Origin: Alteromonas portus
GTDB taxonomy: Bacteria > Pseudomonadota > Gammaproteobacteria > Enterobacterales > Alteromonadaceae
Reading direction: 5' to 3'
Length of the DNA: 64,000 nt
Assembly: GCF_005117025.1 (NCBI RefSeq)
Contig: NZ_SWCO01000009.1
Coordinates: 1 to 64,000 of the forward strand
This document shows positions 29,380-38,776 of the stretch, one piece after another. Numbering within the stretch: position 1 is the stretch's first letter; each line of letters opens with the position of its first letter. The notes below the pieces were generated by a model. It saw nothing but the letters and a program-made list of their open reading frames with translations, was not told the origin of the DNA and did no database searches. The translations under genes were made by a program, and so were the position numbers.

Positions 29380-31550
29380 GAAAGTAACTCCTCTATTTGG
29401 CTGGAGGTATAGGTTGTAGCAATGGAGTCTGCATCGATAATTAGTGCGACTTTACCGTCACCCATAATGGTTGCCCCCGCTATTCCAGCCACTTTGCGGT
29501 AATGCTCCTCTAGACTTTTAATGACTACCTGCTGCTGGCCCACTAGCGCATCAACCAAAATACCAAAGCGCTTTTTACTGCTTTCAAGTAACACCACAAT
29601 GCCTTCAGTGGGAGAAAGTGCAGCCCCTTCTACTTCCATAAAGTCGTAAAGAGGGACCAAAGGCCAGTATTGGTCTCGAATATAAAGTACAGTGTCGTTG
29701 CCCAAGGTTTTCAGCTGTTGCTTTGTGGGCTGGAAGGATTCAATAATATTTAAAAGTGGGATCACAAAAATTTGCTTACCCACCGACACACACATGCCAT
29801 CGACAATAGCTAGCGTAAGCGGTAAGTGAATGAAGAAAGCTGAGCCTTCGCCAGCGCTCGATTCAATATCGATACGTCCGCCGATAGACTCTATATTGCG
29901 GCGCACTACATCCATACCTACCCCTCTTCCTGATACATCGGTAATGGCTTCAGCAGTTGAAAATCCAGGTTGAAATATAAGCTGCCATACTTCTGAGTCA
30001 GGCATATCATCAGATACGGCAAGCCCATTACTTCGCGCTTTAGCAAGAATTTTGTCGCGATGAAGACCGCCGCCATCATCAATAATGCTAATAATGATGC
30101 TGCCGCCTTTTTGTTCGGCACTTAGAATAACCGTGCCCTTTTCCGGTTTCCCGGAAGCTGCCCGTCGTTCAGGCATTTCGATACCGTGATCAATGCTATT
30201 GCGCACTAAGTGCGTAAGTGGGTCGACAATCTTTTCAATTAAACTTTTATCAATTTCTGTGCTGCCGCCCTGTAGCACCAGTTCTACCTGCTTACCTAAC
30301 TTACCAGCCAAATCTCTTACTAAGCGCGGAAAACGATTAAAGGTTGCGGTTAGCGGGAGCATGCGCATGGACATCACTGATTCTTGAATTTCCCGGGTGT
30401 TTCGCTGCAGCTCATCAATAGCAAGCTGTAGCCGCTCACCCACTTGACCTTCAACGTCTTGCCCAATCATAGACAGCATGGATTGGGTGATAACCAATTC
30501 GCCCACCAAGTTAACCATTGCATCGATTTTAGTGGTATCTACACGTATCGAGGCCGATTCACGGGCAGTGCTTTTCTTTGCAGAAGGCTTTGCTGCTTGT
30601 TTGGCAGGCGTAGGCACAGCGCCATTTTTTGTGGCCTGACCATCGTTAGTTGCAGTTGTTGAATTTGGTCGTCCGCTTACATTTTCGGCATTGCTATCGC
30701 TGGACTTATTTAGTGCAGTATTAATGTTGCTAGCTGAGGGTACGTCTTCAAAAAAACCAAAACCTTGGCTTTCCTCTTTTTTAGTGCTTTCGGCGTTTGC
30801 TGCCTCAGATTTTACTGCGTGAGAGGCAGTGCTATTGTTGGATGTTTCTTCCTCATCGAAGAACCCAAAGCCGCCGTCGTTTTGCTGTGATAACAAAGGC
30901 TTTTCACCGCAATTTTGGTCGGCTGTTTCAGGTACGTCATCAAAAAAACCAAAACCGTCGTCGTTGTCTTGCTTATTCTCATCAAGTTGACCGGAAACAG
31001 GCTCATCATCAAAAAAGCCAAAGCCATCGTCAGAATTGTCATTAGCCTGAGTAATTTCGTTGTCAAAGAAACCAAAACTATCGTCCTGTTCACTTTCGCT
31101 TTGTGCGCTCGCGCTTACTTCAGGTGCCTCATTATTACCAATTGAGTCAGCGTCTGTGGGTTGCCCGTTAATCACACCGTTAAGTATATTTATGCGCTCA
31201 TCGATGCTTTCTTGTGGAATTTCAGTTTCATCACGGTAAGCGTTTAAGGTGTCTTTTAAAACGTCGAGGGTCTCTAAAAGCACGTTAACAATGTCAGCCG
31301 TTACATTGAGTTCATTGTTACGAGCTTTATCTAACAAGTTCTCCATCACGTGCGTTAAATTCATTAACGCATCAAAGCCGAAAATGCCGCTACCACCTTT
31401 AATCGAATGGGCGGCGCGAAAAATGCTATTTAGCTCTTCAGGATCGGGAGACTCGACGTCTAAGCTCATCAATAGCTGTTCCATATCGTCGAGGTGCTCG
31501 TCGCTCTCGTCGAAAAATACGCTATGGAACTGTTCAATATCGATGCTCAT
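29376..31550 (-). CDS. cheA: Chemotaxis histidine kinase CheA, operon 2
   Basis: 724 residues with His48 in [11 protein letters not shown], dimerisation domain, HATPase ([27 protein letters not shown]) and CheW-like domain. It is 84 residues longer than its paralogue, and the extra length lies in the acidic, low-complexity linker (about 150-345). There a (D/G)xFGFF(D/E) motif occurs five times, at about residues 159, 176, 199, 227 and 263, against three in the other CheA. No clear P2 domain is seen. The kinase core is otherwise closely alike. Confidence 0.95.
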   Translation of the reverse strand: MSIDIEQFHSVFFDESDEHLDDMEQLLMSLDVESPDPEELNSIFRAAHSIKGGSGIFGFDALMNLTHVMENLLDKARNNELNVTADIVNVLLETLDVLKDTLNAYRDETEIPQESIDERINILNGVINGQPTDADSIGNNEAPEVSASAQSESEQDDSFGFFDNEITQANDNSDDGFGFFDDEPVSGQLDENKQDNDDGFGFFDDVPETADQNCGEKPLLSQQNDGGFGFFDEEETSNNSTASHAVKSEAANAESTKKEESQGFGFFEDVPSASNINTALNKSSDSNAENVSGRPNSTTATNDGQATKNGAVPTPAKQAAKPSAKKSTARESASIRVDTTKIDAMVNLVGELVITQSMLSMIGQDVEGQVGERLQLAIDELQRNTREIQESVMSMRMLPLTATFNRFPRLVRDLAGKLGKQVELVLQGGSTEIDKSLIEKIVDPLTHLVRNSIDHGIEMPERRAASGKPEKGTVILSAEQKGGSIIISIIDDGGGLHRDKILAKARSNGLAVSDDMPDSEVWQLIFQPGFSTAEAITDVSGRGVGMDVVRRNIESIGGRIDIESSAGEGSAFFIHLPLTLAIVDGMCVSVGKQIFVIPLLNIIESFQPTKQQLKTLGNDTVLYIRDQYWPLVPLYDFMEVEGAALSPTEGIVVLLESSKKRFGILVDALVGQQQVVIKSLEEHYRKVAGIAGATIMGDGKVALIIDADSIATTYTSSQIEELLS

Positions 31551-31588
31551 TCTGAATCCTTCCAGACTTAAAGTATGAGAAGTTGGAT

Positions 31589-31954
31589 TTAACCTAAGAC
31601 GCGCTTAGTAACATCAAGAAGTTTGTTTGGATCGAAAGGTTTTACCATCCAGCCAGTTGCGCCTGCTGCTTTACCTTTCGCTTTCATATCGTCGCCTGCT
31701 TCTGTGGTAAGCATTACAACTGGGGTCCTGCTATATGCTCCTAAGCTGCGCAAGTTTTTAATTAGGGTTAACCCATCCATGCGAGGCATGTTTTGATCTG
31801 TTAGGACAAAGTTAAACTGCTGGCTCTTACATTTATCGAGCGCTTCTTGACCATCTTGGGCTGTGGTCACGGTGTAGCCTGCTCCCTTAAGGGTCATTTC
31901 TACCATTTGACGAATCGACACCGAATCGTCGACAACTAAAATGTGTTTGCTCAT
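31589..31954 (-). CDS. cheY: Chemotaxis response regulator CheY, operon 2
   Basis: 121-residue single receiver with VVDDSVSIRQM, phospho-acceptor Asp in LTDQNMPRMDG, MLTTEAG and MVKPFDPNK. All active-site residues match the operon 1 CheY; the 20 differing positions are mostly on the surface. It lies 38 bases before cheA, the same spacing as in operon 1. Confidence 0.95.
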   Translation of the reverse strand: MSKHILVVDDSVSIRQMVEMTLKGAGYTVTTAQDGQEALDKCKSQQFNFVLTDQNMPRMDGLTLIKNLRSLGAYSRTPVVMLTTEAGDDMKAKGKAAGATGWMVKPFDPNKLLDVTKRVLG

Positions 31955-32010
31955 ATGCTCACTTCTCCAAAGTATGTCATTACTGACGGTGCTTCCTGTT
32001 CCTTTTTAGC

Positions 32011-33195
32011 TTAGAACAATTCAACTTCTCCCGCGTCCATAGACGTTGCTGATACTGGGTTATGATCATTTTTACCTTTCGCAGCGATCCCTTTTTGATA
32101 CTCGTTTAATGCACTGACGAAACTCTCGATATTATTAGCATTCAGTGTCGCCAACTGCTCTAAAATGAACGTGATCATGTCTTTGGTATACTGGATATGC
32201 TGACCATTGATATCACCAAATTGCATTCCTCTAATGGCCGCGTTTATCGACTCATCAAGCTGTGAGCCTATATCTTCAATTTGTTTTGTTGTTACAAGAT
32301 CCGCTTCTGCCTTTCTAATGATTTCGGCCAGTTGGTCACTAATGTGTGATTTAGCATTAACAACTTGGGATATATCTTGCGAAGCTACAAATTCTGCTGT
32401 GTCGGTGAGCTTATCTACCAAACTACGAATGTTCTCAACCTGGGTCTTAATGACGTCACTAAACTGGGTTGAGCGAGTAGATAACGCGCGTACTTCATCA
32501 GCCACAACCGCAAAACCTCGACCTGCTTCGCCTGCCCTTGCCGCTTCTATCGCAGCATTTAGAGCCAATAAGTTAGTTTGCGCGGCGATATCATCAATAC
32601 CGCTAAGTGCATCTATAACTGTAGGCATAGCCTGCTGAATGGTTTGCACTTGTTCCATTAGATGCTTTGTTGATGAAGACATTTGCTCCGTTGAATCGAT
32701 GAACTGCGTTAAGGTTCCGTCAGTTTCTTGTGCGAAAGTGCGCATGCGTTCTGAGTAAGATTGTGTTTGCGTACTATCAACGCTCAGTAATGCATCAATA
32801 CATTGTATTTGCTGTGCAACAAGGGCTTTTAAGCTGCTAAAGGCATTGGATAAGGTTTCAACAGCGTCATCTTGGGTAGACTTGATGGACGATAAATTGC
32901 TGTCGCATGTGCTTAAAGACAGAGCAAGCTCGTCGCTCGCTTTTTTAATATCAGTATTACCCGCTTGTTCGCTTTGCCCTAGGGATTCGTTAATTGGATA
33001 GATCTCGTCAACTTCATCCGCACTTTTGCTATAAACGAAAGCACTAAAGACAACTACGCCTGTTAGTACCGCAAGCGCTGTGAGCGCGGACACAAAAAAG
33101 AACAAAGCCCAAGAAGCAGCTATGCCTACTACACAAAGTACATATATGCTCTTTAAAGCCCCTTGCTGCATTGAAGGTAAGTTATTAGATGACAA
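32011..33195 (-). CDS. Membrane MCP-like protein with CheZ-like motif, operon 2
   Basis: About 394 residues from a TTG at 33195, chosen because AAGGAG lies seven bases before it; a longer frame from a TTG at 33309 and a shorter one from an ATG at 33171 lack such a site. Two hydrophobic segments are followed by an MCP coiled coil ([20 protein letters not shown]), then MQFGDINGQ with the D-x-x-x-Q spacing of the CheZ active site, and the tail [16 protein letters not shown]. The Asp lies exactly 67 residues from the C-terminus in both copies, although the sequence between differs. It heads operon 2, before cheY. Confidence 0.83.
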   Translation of the reverse strand: MSSNNLPSMQQGALKSIYVLCVVGIAASWALFFFVSALTALAVLTGVVVFSAFVYSKSADEVDEIYPINESLGQSEQAGNTDIKKASDELALSLSTCDSNLSSIKSTQDDAVETLSNAFSSLKALVAQQIQCIDALLSVDSTQTQSYSERMRTFAQETDGTLTQFIDSTEQMSSSTKHLMEQVQTIQQAMPTVIDALSGIDDIAAQTNLLALNAAIEAARAGEAGRGFAVVADEVRALSTRSTQFSDVIKTQVENIRSLVDKLTDTAEFVASQDISQVVNAKSHISDQLAEIIRKAEADLVTTKQIEDIGSQLDESINAAIRGMQFGDINGQHIQYTKDMITFILEQLATLNANNIESFVSALNEYQKGIAAKGKNDHNPVSATSMDAGEVELF

Positions 33196-33336
33196 AAACA
33201 CTCTCCTTGAAAAAACACTGCGACTTAACTTCAACAGTACTTTTTCATAATTAAGCACGTTACTTGGTTCACGAATTACAAAGCGCTGGGCACACTCAAT
33301 GAGCGCCAATAGACAAAAAGCCTAGCGCAAAGGCAA

Positions 33337-33373
33337 CATAACGTTGTTAGCTAAGCTGGGTAACAACGTTATG
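33337..33373. promoter_or_regulatory. 13-bp perfect inverted repeat upstream of chemosensory operon 2
   Basis: CATAACGTTGTTA (33337-33349) and TAACAACGTTATG (33361-33373) are perfect inverted copies with an 11-base spacer. There is no T-run, so it looks like an operator or a 5' UTR hairpin rather than a terminator. It lies about 140 bases before the chosen start of the operon. No matching repeat was found before operon 1. Confidence 0.5.
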
Positions 33374-33452
33374 ACTAACTGGCTTTGCACACATGAGATA
33401 AGCGTAGTACCCATTTTGAAAAGTAGGCAAGAACATGCATAAGTTTTTTATT

Positions 33453-33493
33453 AAAAAAAGCGCTCTTTGACTTTAACTGCGTCTAAAAAGCGC
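33453..33493 (-). terminator. Possible minus-strand terminator without an obvious gene
   Basis: On the minus strand, GTCTAAAAAGCGC (33481-33493) pairs imperfectly with GCGCTCTTTGAC (33460-33471), followed by seven T. No minus-strand coding gene ends here; the nearest upstream candidate ends at 34189. Confidence 0.4.
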
Positions 33494-33640
33494 AAACTAG
33501 TACTTATCAGGCTTGTTTTCAGAGTATTTGGCTTCGTTCCACTATGCGACAAGTGCGCGACTATGCAGGGTGCTCTTTCTGAAATTAAAACATTCAAGTG
33601 TGCCTATGACGCACGCCACTCCCTAGTAATTTAGCCATAC

Positions 33641-34006
33641 ATGCAATTATTAATTTTTGATTTCGAAAGGTGCTTAGCACCGAATAATAGTGTAGGTGAA
33701 GACATATTGTTATTTCTATTCAATGTAATCGAGTCAGATAAGCGTAACGAATTAACTCCCTTTTTAAGTCAAGAAATGCGTCTGGCTTTTTGGCGTAAGC
33801 CTTTGGACTATATGCTTAAAAAATATAAGCCAGCTACGAATGAAGTATGGGTTATTGGAGACTGTGAGGAGTCTGAAATTAGTGCAGATAATAGTTTAGG
33901 CACGAAAACGGTTCAGATACTTCGAACGGGCGTTAAAAAGCCACTAAAAGCACAATTACATGTGTCTTCGCTTCAAGAGTTTGTAAGTTTGGTACAGATG
34001 TCGTAG
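33641..34006 (+). CDS. Shortened, degenerate HAD-like protein
   Basis: 121 residues. The start LLIFDFERCLAPN resembles HAD motif I (FDxDxTL), but the second Asp and the Thr are gone. The end EVWVIGDCEESEISADNSLG resembles motif IV (GDxxxDxxxAxxAG). The cap and motifs II-III are missing or too short, so it looks like a HAD phosphatase reduced to its two ends. Catalysis is unlikely. The reading frame is intact, so it may still be expressed. Its start has no strong ribosome binding site. It lies in a degraded accessory stretch. Confidence 0.5.
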   Translation: MQLLIFDFERCLAPNNSVGEDILLFLFNVIESDKRNELTPFLSQEMRLAFWRKPLDYMLKKYKPATNEVWVIGDCEESEISADNSLGTKTVQILRTGVKKPLKAQLHVSSLQEFVSLVQMS

Positions 34007-34188
34007 CGCTTGTGTATCCGTCACTATCAATTACTGGGGGCGTTTATTGGCCTTTAAGTTCTGCTACATGCAGCTTAAATAGTGGAAACTATCTATTCAG
34101 TTTCGATTTCATCAATAAGCCCCACCAGGGGGCATTATCATGCTCAAATTCATCTATCTTGTGGATCTATTTATATGACGCTGGTCAA

Positions 34189-34698
34189 TTATGGATCCAG
34201 ACTATCAGCATCAGGCAAAGGTGTGTATTTGTATCCAGTCAATACCCAAACTCCATTCACATAAGTATAAGACCACTCCCTGGTTCCATCAGCTCTAGTC
34301 TGCTTGACTGTTTGCTTATCATCTTCTTCCGGTGCTGGATCAGGATTTGGGACACTGTTAAGAGTTTCAAAAGAACTTTCGGCTCCTTTATTAGACTCTC
34401 CTACACCTATACAGAAATGTTTCTTACTTATCAAAGTATAAGGTTCGTCAAGGTCAAAAGTGTTAGTGCTAATTGCTTCATACATTGCATCAATCAGCCC
34501 AGAACTAAGAGTAGGGGTGCCTTTTTCTTCTACCACTTCAGTACTACAAACCGTTTTTGCTAAAGTGGAACCAGGAAATGCAATAAATGAAACAACGAAG
34601 AGTGATACATAAGTACCTAATTTGACTACTTTTGGCGGCTTCGAACGTGCTCGATGGCTTTTATTCGATGATAGAAAATTATGAATATACTTTGGCAT
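34189..34698 (-). CDS. Membrane-anchored or exported protein of unknown function
   Basis: 169 residues. A basic N-terminus (KSHRARSKPPKVVK) precedes one hydrophobic segment (about 27-46, ending STLA), so it is a long signal peptide or a signal anchor. The mature part has two Cys (TVCSTEV and KHFCIGV), a proline/acid stretch (NPDPAPEEDDK) and a C-terminal REWSYTYVNGVWVLTGYKY strand pair. GAGGGAG about ten bases upstream supports the start. I recognise no family. Codon use looks AT-rich compared with the core genes, and the neighbourhood is accessory. Confidence 0.55.
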   Translation of the reverse strand: MPKYIHNFLSSNKSHRARSKPPKVVKLGTYVSLFVVSFIAFPGSTLAKTVCSTEVVEEKGTPTLSSGLIDAMYEAISTNTFDLDEPYTLISKKHFCIGVGESNKGAESSFETLNSVPNPDPAPEEDDKQTVKQTRADGTREWSYTYVNGVWVLTGYKYTPLPDADSLDP

Positions 34699-34879
34699 TA
34701 TAATTAAAACTCCCTCTTAATTTAAATTGTGAAAATCCACAACTAAAGCCTAGTCGTAGCCCATGCAAAACGCATTAAATCAAACCTCAACGATTAAGTG
34801 CATGAAATTACTTAGATTAAAAATCAACAAGTGCACCACTCGCTAAGTTAAGTACCCTTTCGTATGCCCTTACGCGGAA

Positions 34880-35322
34880 ACCTTTGTAATGGGAAAAAAA
34901 TAACACTGCGTTTTCTATAGATGGAAACGGTGGAGCGGTTGTTGGACAGCAACCACTATATCTTTGGTCTTCTAGCAATAGCAATGTTAACCAACAATGG
35001 GAACTCACTCGAACAGAGGCAGATTCACCATTTACGAGCAATGCTGGAAACCCTGTTTCGATTTATACCGCGTTTGACGATGGTTGCGGTCATGGTAGTT
35101 ATCCTGCGACCAATGTTATTGGCGGTAATACCGACTTTTCATCACGGTGAGTTGGTAGTGGCTCGTCATTAAATTTAACGGTTCAGATTAACGAAACCAC
35201 TACGGTATCAGAAGTTGGCATAGCTTGGGATCGAGGCAATACGCAGGCATACACATTTGAAATATACGCACGCCCAGGAACTAGCGGCTCTTGGACGAAA
35301 GTCTTTGATGATGTGAGCAGGT
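34880..35322 (+). pseudogene. Broken copy of the alginate lyase carbohydrate-binding region
   Basis: Collinear with the intact alginate lyase gene at about 39050-39770. It encodes part of the ricin-like trefoil and most of the F5/8-type (CBM32-like) module, then stops matching at 35322, two bases before the stop of the convergent MFS gene. Defects: an extra base near 34891 shifts the frame (giving TAA at once), a Trp codon in the module is TGA near 35150, and the trefoil is collapsed so that its first repeat is joined to its last at the shared GQQP/RQQP element. No catalytic part remains. It is a remnant of duplication, not a functional gene. Confidence 0.85.
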
Positions 35323-35323
35323 T

Positions 35324-36508
35324 TTAGTCGCTATTTGTATCTAACTTGCTAGGAAGTGTTAAAAATAGTGTTGATGAAAAAGCGCCAATAGATATGCACA
35401 CTGCCACTGCTGAGAAAACAAAAAACACCAGGTTTAGATTTACAGGAAGAAAGTCGATAATCGACGTGAAAAATTGTCCAGCGAAGGCTGCCATCGCAAA
35501 GAAAGAGAGATTTTTACCTCTATTTTCCTCGTGACTTATTTCTACAGTTGCATGATTGAGTAGTGGTATTGATAGGCCAAAGCCTGTACCCGCGAACGTC
35601 GCTGCTAGCATTATTGCCTGTATTTCACTAAAACTACCGAAAACAAACAACGCTGCGCCAAAGCAAAGAAATGAAAGCGAAAGTGTTCTTTTCTCTTTTA
35701 TCGCTTTAACAAACCTAGGCAATAACGAAGCTGCAACCACAGCAATCAGTGATATATACGATAATATGTAACCGATATGCGCTTCCGAGTAGCCAAGCGC
35801 TTCAAGGTGTTGAGGTAAAGAGACGACCATACTGAAAAATAGCGCCATCGCGCATACAGCAAAGCTAAGGATGGATTTGATACCAGAAAAGCTAGACACA
35901 ACGTCTTTCGCTTTATGATCACTAGTGAAATTTCCAGGCGTTAATATTCTTTGATTACCCGGTACGGAAAAAACAACTAGTAGCGCGCATACTGCTGCAA
36001 TGCCATACAGTAAAAACGCCGCCTTCCAATGAGCCTGCGCTAGTACCCCTCCAATAAAAAGAAAGATTACGCCGCCGAGCTCGATAGCCATTCCTTGTTT
36101 GGCAATCATTTTTAAGCGCGCTTCCCCCTTGTACCATTGAGATATCAGCGCCGTTCCTGCAGCCATAATACCGGCAGCAAACCCGCCCAATATTATGCGA
36201 TTTGCAGCAATGAGAAATTCACTGCTGAGCAACACAATAGATAGACCTAGCACGCAGTAACTCCATAAGCTAAATAGCAGTGTTTTTCTTGCCCCGTGTT
36301 TGTCTATCCAGCGCCCAAATAGCGGGGCAAAAATTATAGCTCCAAGTGCAGGCAGTGTGATGAGTAACGATGGATATTGAGTAAATTGTAGTCCTTTTGC
36401 GATGGCAATCAGCCCAGGTGCAACAGCTGCCCCAACCATAATTGTAAGGGTAGCGCATAAAAGCAATGCTAATTCACCGGTGCTCGAAAGATTATTAGAG
36501 GCCTTCAT
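35324..36508 (-). CDS. MFS transporter
   Basis: 394 residues with about 12 membrane helices. The loop 2-3 signature FGRWIDKHGARK (about residues 64-75) is the major-facilitator motif A. AGGAG before the ATG supports the start. It is divergent from the LysR gene at 36613, with 104 bases between them, a usual arrangement for a LysR-controlled efflux or uptake gene. The substrate is unknown. Its 3' end abuts the broken alginate lyase copy. Confidence 0.85.
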   Translation of the reverse strand: MKASNNLSSTGELALLLCATLTIMVGAAVAPGLIAIAKGLQFTQYPSLLITLPALGAIIFAPLFGRWIDKHGARKTLLFSLWSYCVLGLSIVLLSSEFLIAANRIILGGFAAGIMAAGTALISQWYKGEARLKMIAKQGMAIELGGVIFLFIGGVLAQAHWKAAFLLYGIAAVCALLVVFSVPGNQRILTPGNFTSDHKAKDVVSSFSGIKSILSFAVCAMALFFSMVVSLPQHLEALGYSEAHIGYILSYISLIAVVAASLLPRFVKAIKEKRTLSLSFLCFGAALFVFGSFSEIQAIMLAATFAGTGFGLSIPLLNHATVEISHEENRGKNLSFFAMAAFAGQFFTSIIDFLPVNLNLVFFVFSAVAVCISIGAFSSTLFLTLPSKLDTNSD

Positions 36509-36612
36509 AAAGTGCTCCTTTGCTAGTTAAACAGGCCTGCAATGCTAACGTCTTGCTAGCAATCTTTTAAATGATATTATTCAACCTCGCTAATCTCGAA
36601 ATGGCATAAATC

Positions 36613-37506
36613 ATGAACTTCAAGCACCTTAAAACCTTTATTGAAGTCGCGCAGTGTAAGAGCTTTTCAACCGCTGCCACCCGCCTACATACCGTACAAA
36701 GTGCAATAAGCCGCCATATCAATGCGTTGGAAGAAGACTTAAACGTAACCTTGTTATTGCGCAATACCCGCACTGTTGAGCTAACTGAAGTGGGAGAAAA
36801 CTTCCTGCTACATGCGCAAGCCATTGTTAAACATTGTCGTGACGCAAAAGAAGAAGCGAAGCTAATACAAAGCGGGCGCAAAGGTTTACTGAGAATTGGG
36901 TATCTTGGCTCTGCATGCGCTCACTTTCTTCCCGATTTGTTGCGGCGATTTTCAAAGCAGCACGAAAATGTAAAAGTTGAAATTAGTGAAATGACAGTTG
37001 CCGAACAGCTTCAGGCCCTTAGCGAAAACGCCATTGATATTGGCTTTTCCCGTCCTATTCCTGATGCTTACAAACCCCTGCTTGAAGAAAAGCGCGTGGC
37101 TTATGATCCAGTTCAAGCCGTTGTTTCAGATAAACACGAACTACACACGTTAAACGAAGTTTCACCCGACATTGTAGGGAAGTACCCACTAATATTATTT
37201 TCCCGAGCACATGCGACCAAACAGTTCGACAATATTATGGCCTTGTTTTACGAAAGAAACTTAAGTGTAGATGTGGTCAGTGAGCCCCACTCTATGCAGG
37301 CTTTACTAATAGAAGTGGCCAGTAGCAACTGTATTGCACTTGCTCCTAGCTGCATACAAAACTTACAGACAAACGGCTGCACGTTTATTCCGTTAAATCC
37401 AGGCATGCACGTAGAGCTATGTATGCACTGGTCTACTGAAGCATCGGCTACCACCAACGCTTGGTTAACTTGGTTCAAAGAGAACGAAGAGTCATTTCGG
37501 TTATAA
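36613..37506 (+). CDS. LysR-family transcriptional regulator
   Basis: 297 residues with the typical N-terminal winged helix (MNFKHLKTFIEVAQCKSFST, then AATRLHTVQSAISRHINALE) and a periplasmic-binding-like effector domain starting with GLLRIGYLGSACAHFLPDLL. Effector-binding elements such as DIGFSRPIP resemble the BenM/CatM-like group. It lies between a divergent MFS gene and a co-directional MFS gene 104 bases downstream, so it may control either or both. The inducer is not determinable. Confidence 0.9.
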   Translation: MNFKHLKTFIEVAQCKSFSTAATRLHTVQSAISRHINALEEDLNVTLLLRNTRTVELTEVGENFLLHAQAIVKHCRDAKEEAKLIQSGRKGLLRIGYLGSACAHFLPDLLRRFSKQHENVKVEISEMTVAEQLQALSENAIDIGFSRPIPDAYKPLLEEKRVAYDPVQAVVSDKHELHTLNEVSPDIVGKYPLILFSRAHATKQFDNIMALFYERNLSVDVVSEPHSMQALLIEVASSNCIALAPSCIQNLQTNGCTFIPLNPGMHVELCMHWSTEASATTNAWLTWFKENEESFRL

Positions 37507-37610
37507 ATAAATTTATGCATTTTGAAGATAAATCAGTCACATTAATATCATTTCTAGTATAAATTAAGGGCGCGTACAATTTTTCTATCGATAAGATACG
37601 GGAGATTGTC

Positions 37611-38771
37611 TTGCAGCCCACATTTTCAGAGCTAACCAAAAAGCAGCTTTTTCTTTTAGCGTGCGCCGTTGCCGCTACTGCAGCTAACCTTTATTACACC
37701 CAACCTATACTGCCTTTAATAGGCGAAAGCCTAGGGGTTAAAGAAAGTGCGCTGGGCGCCATTCCTGCCCTTGCGCAAATAGGGTATGCCATAGCAATTA
37801 TTTTCATATCACCTTTAGGCGATGTCGTAGTAAGGCGCAAAATCATTGCTCTTCTCTCGGTATTACTCTTTGTCGGAGCGAGCATCGCGTCAGTTTCCAG
37901 TCATATCATGATGCTTGGTGTAGCGTGCGTGTTAATTGGCTTAAGTGCCAATATTACTCAGCAGATCATTCCTCTAGTGGGGTCGATGATGCGTGGTGAT
38001 AAAAAAGGCCCTGCTATTGCTACTGTTATGACGGGGCTGACTGTAGGAATTTTGCTCTCTCGTACCATTAGCGGCACTATAGCGACTCACTTCGGATGGC
38101 GCGCGGTTTTTATAATGTCTGCCCTTTTAGCTGGCTTAGTGGGCCTAATGCTTTACCTCATTTTGCCCAATCAGAAGCCTAACCTTTCTATGTCGTATAC
38201 GGCGCTGTTAAAAAGCTTGCTGCAACTTTTTAAGAAATATAAGACACTTCGAAAGGCTACCTATACTGGCATGATTTGGTTTGCCGCTTTTAACGCACTA
38301 TGGGCTACATTAGCGCTACACGTCAGCGAAGCTCCCTTTTATTTTAATGCTCAACAAGCCGGTATGTTCGGCATAGTCGCTTTAGCTGGTGTTGCAGGCG
38401 CCAAATTAGCGGGTAAATGGGTAAACCAATTAGGGGCAGCAAAAAGCGTTTCCTATTCAATTCTAATTATCGTCTCAGGGTTTGCCCTCTCAGTTTTCAC
38501 CCAGAACATGCTTTGGGGGCTGGTTGCCAGTATCTTACTTATCGATTTTGGCGTGTTTAGCGCTCAAGTTGCCAATCAAGTCAGAGTGTTTTCCATAGAC
38601 GCACAAGCACAAAGTCGTGTGAACAGCATATATATGCTGGGCTATTACATTGGCGGCGCTATAGGTTCATCTACTGGCGTGACGCTTTATTCTCTATTCG
38701 GGTGGAGCGGTGTTTCAGCAATTGCAGGGGCCGTTTTAATCATAAGCCTTTTCATAAATAGCTTTAGATAA
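37611..38771 (+). CDS. MFS transporter (drug-resistance type)
   Basis: 386 residues with 12 hydrophobic segments. The pattern LYYTQPILPLIGESLGV in helix 1 and PLGDVVVRRKII in the loop 2-3 position fits the MFS group annotated as multidrug or sugar efflux proteins. The start is TTG with GGGAGA upstream; no nearby ATG in frame is better placed. It follows the LysR gene and may be its target. It ends a few bases before a region of inverted repeats that leads to the alginate lyase. Confidence 0.83.
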   Translation: MQPTFSELTKKQLFLLACAVAATAANLYYTQPILPLIGESLGVKESALGAIPALAQIGYAIAIIFISPLGDVVVRRKIIALLSVLLFVGASIASVSSHIMMLGVACVLIGLSANITQQIIPLVGSMMRGDKKGPAIATVMTGLTVGILLSRTISGTIATHFGWRAVFIMSALLAGLVGLMLYLILPNQKPNLSMSYTALLKSLLQLFKKYKTLRKATYTGMIWFAAFNALWATLALHVSEAPFYFNAQQAGMFGIVALAGVAGAKLAGKWVNQLGAAKSVSYSILIIVSGFALSVFTQNMLWGLVASILLIDFGVFSAQVANQVRVFSIDAQAQSRVNSIYMLGYYIGGAIGSSTGVTLYSLFGWSGVSAIAGAVLIISLFINSFR

Positions 38772-38776
38772 ATTCA

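Noticed and set aside
34012..34563. 183-codon plus-strand frame opposite the exported-protein gene
   Set aside because: No ribosome binding site, no recognisable domain, and the minus-strand frame has a signal sequence and a good start.
34817..35172. Short frames on both strands in the lyase remnant
   Set aside because: The DNA aligns with the alginate lyase binding modules in another frame; these frames arise from the decayed copy.
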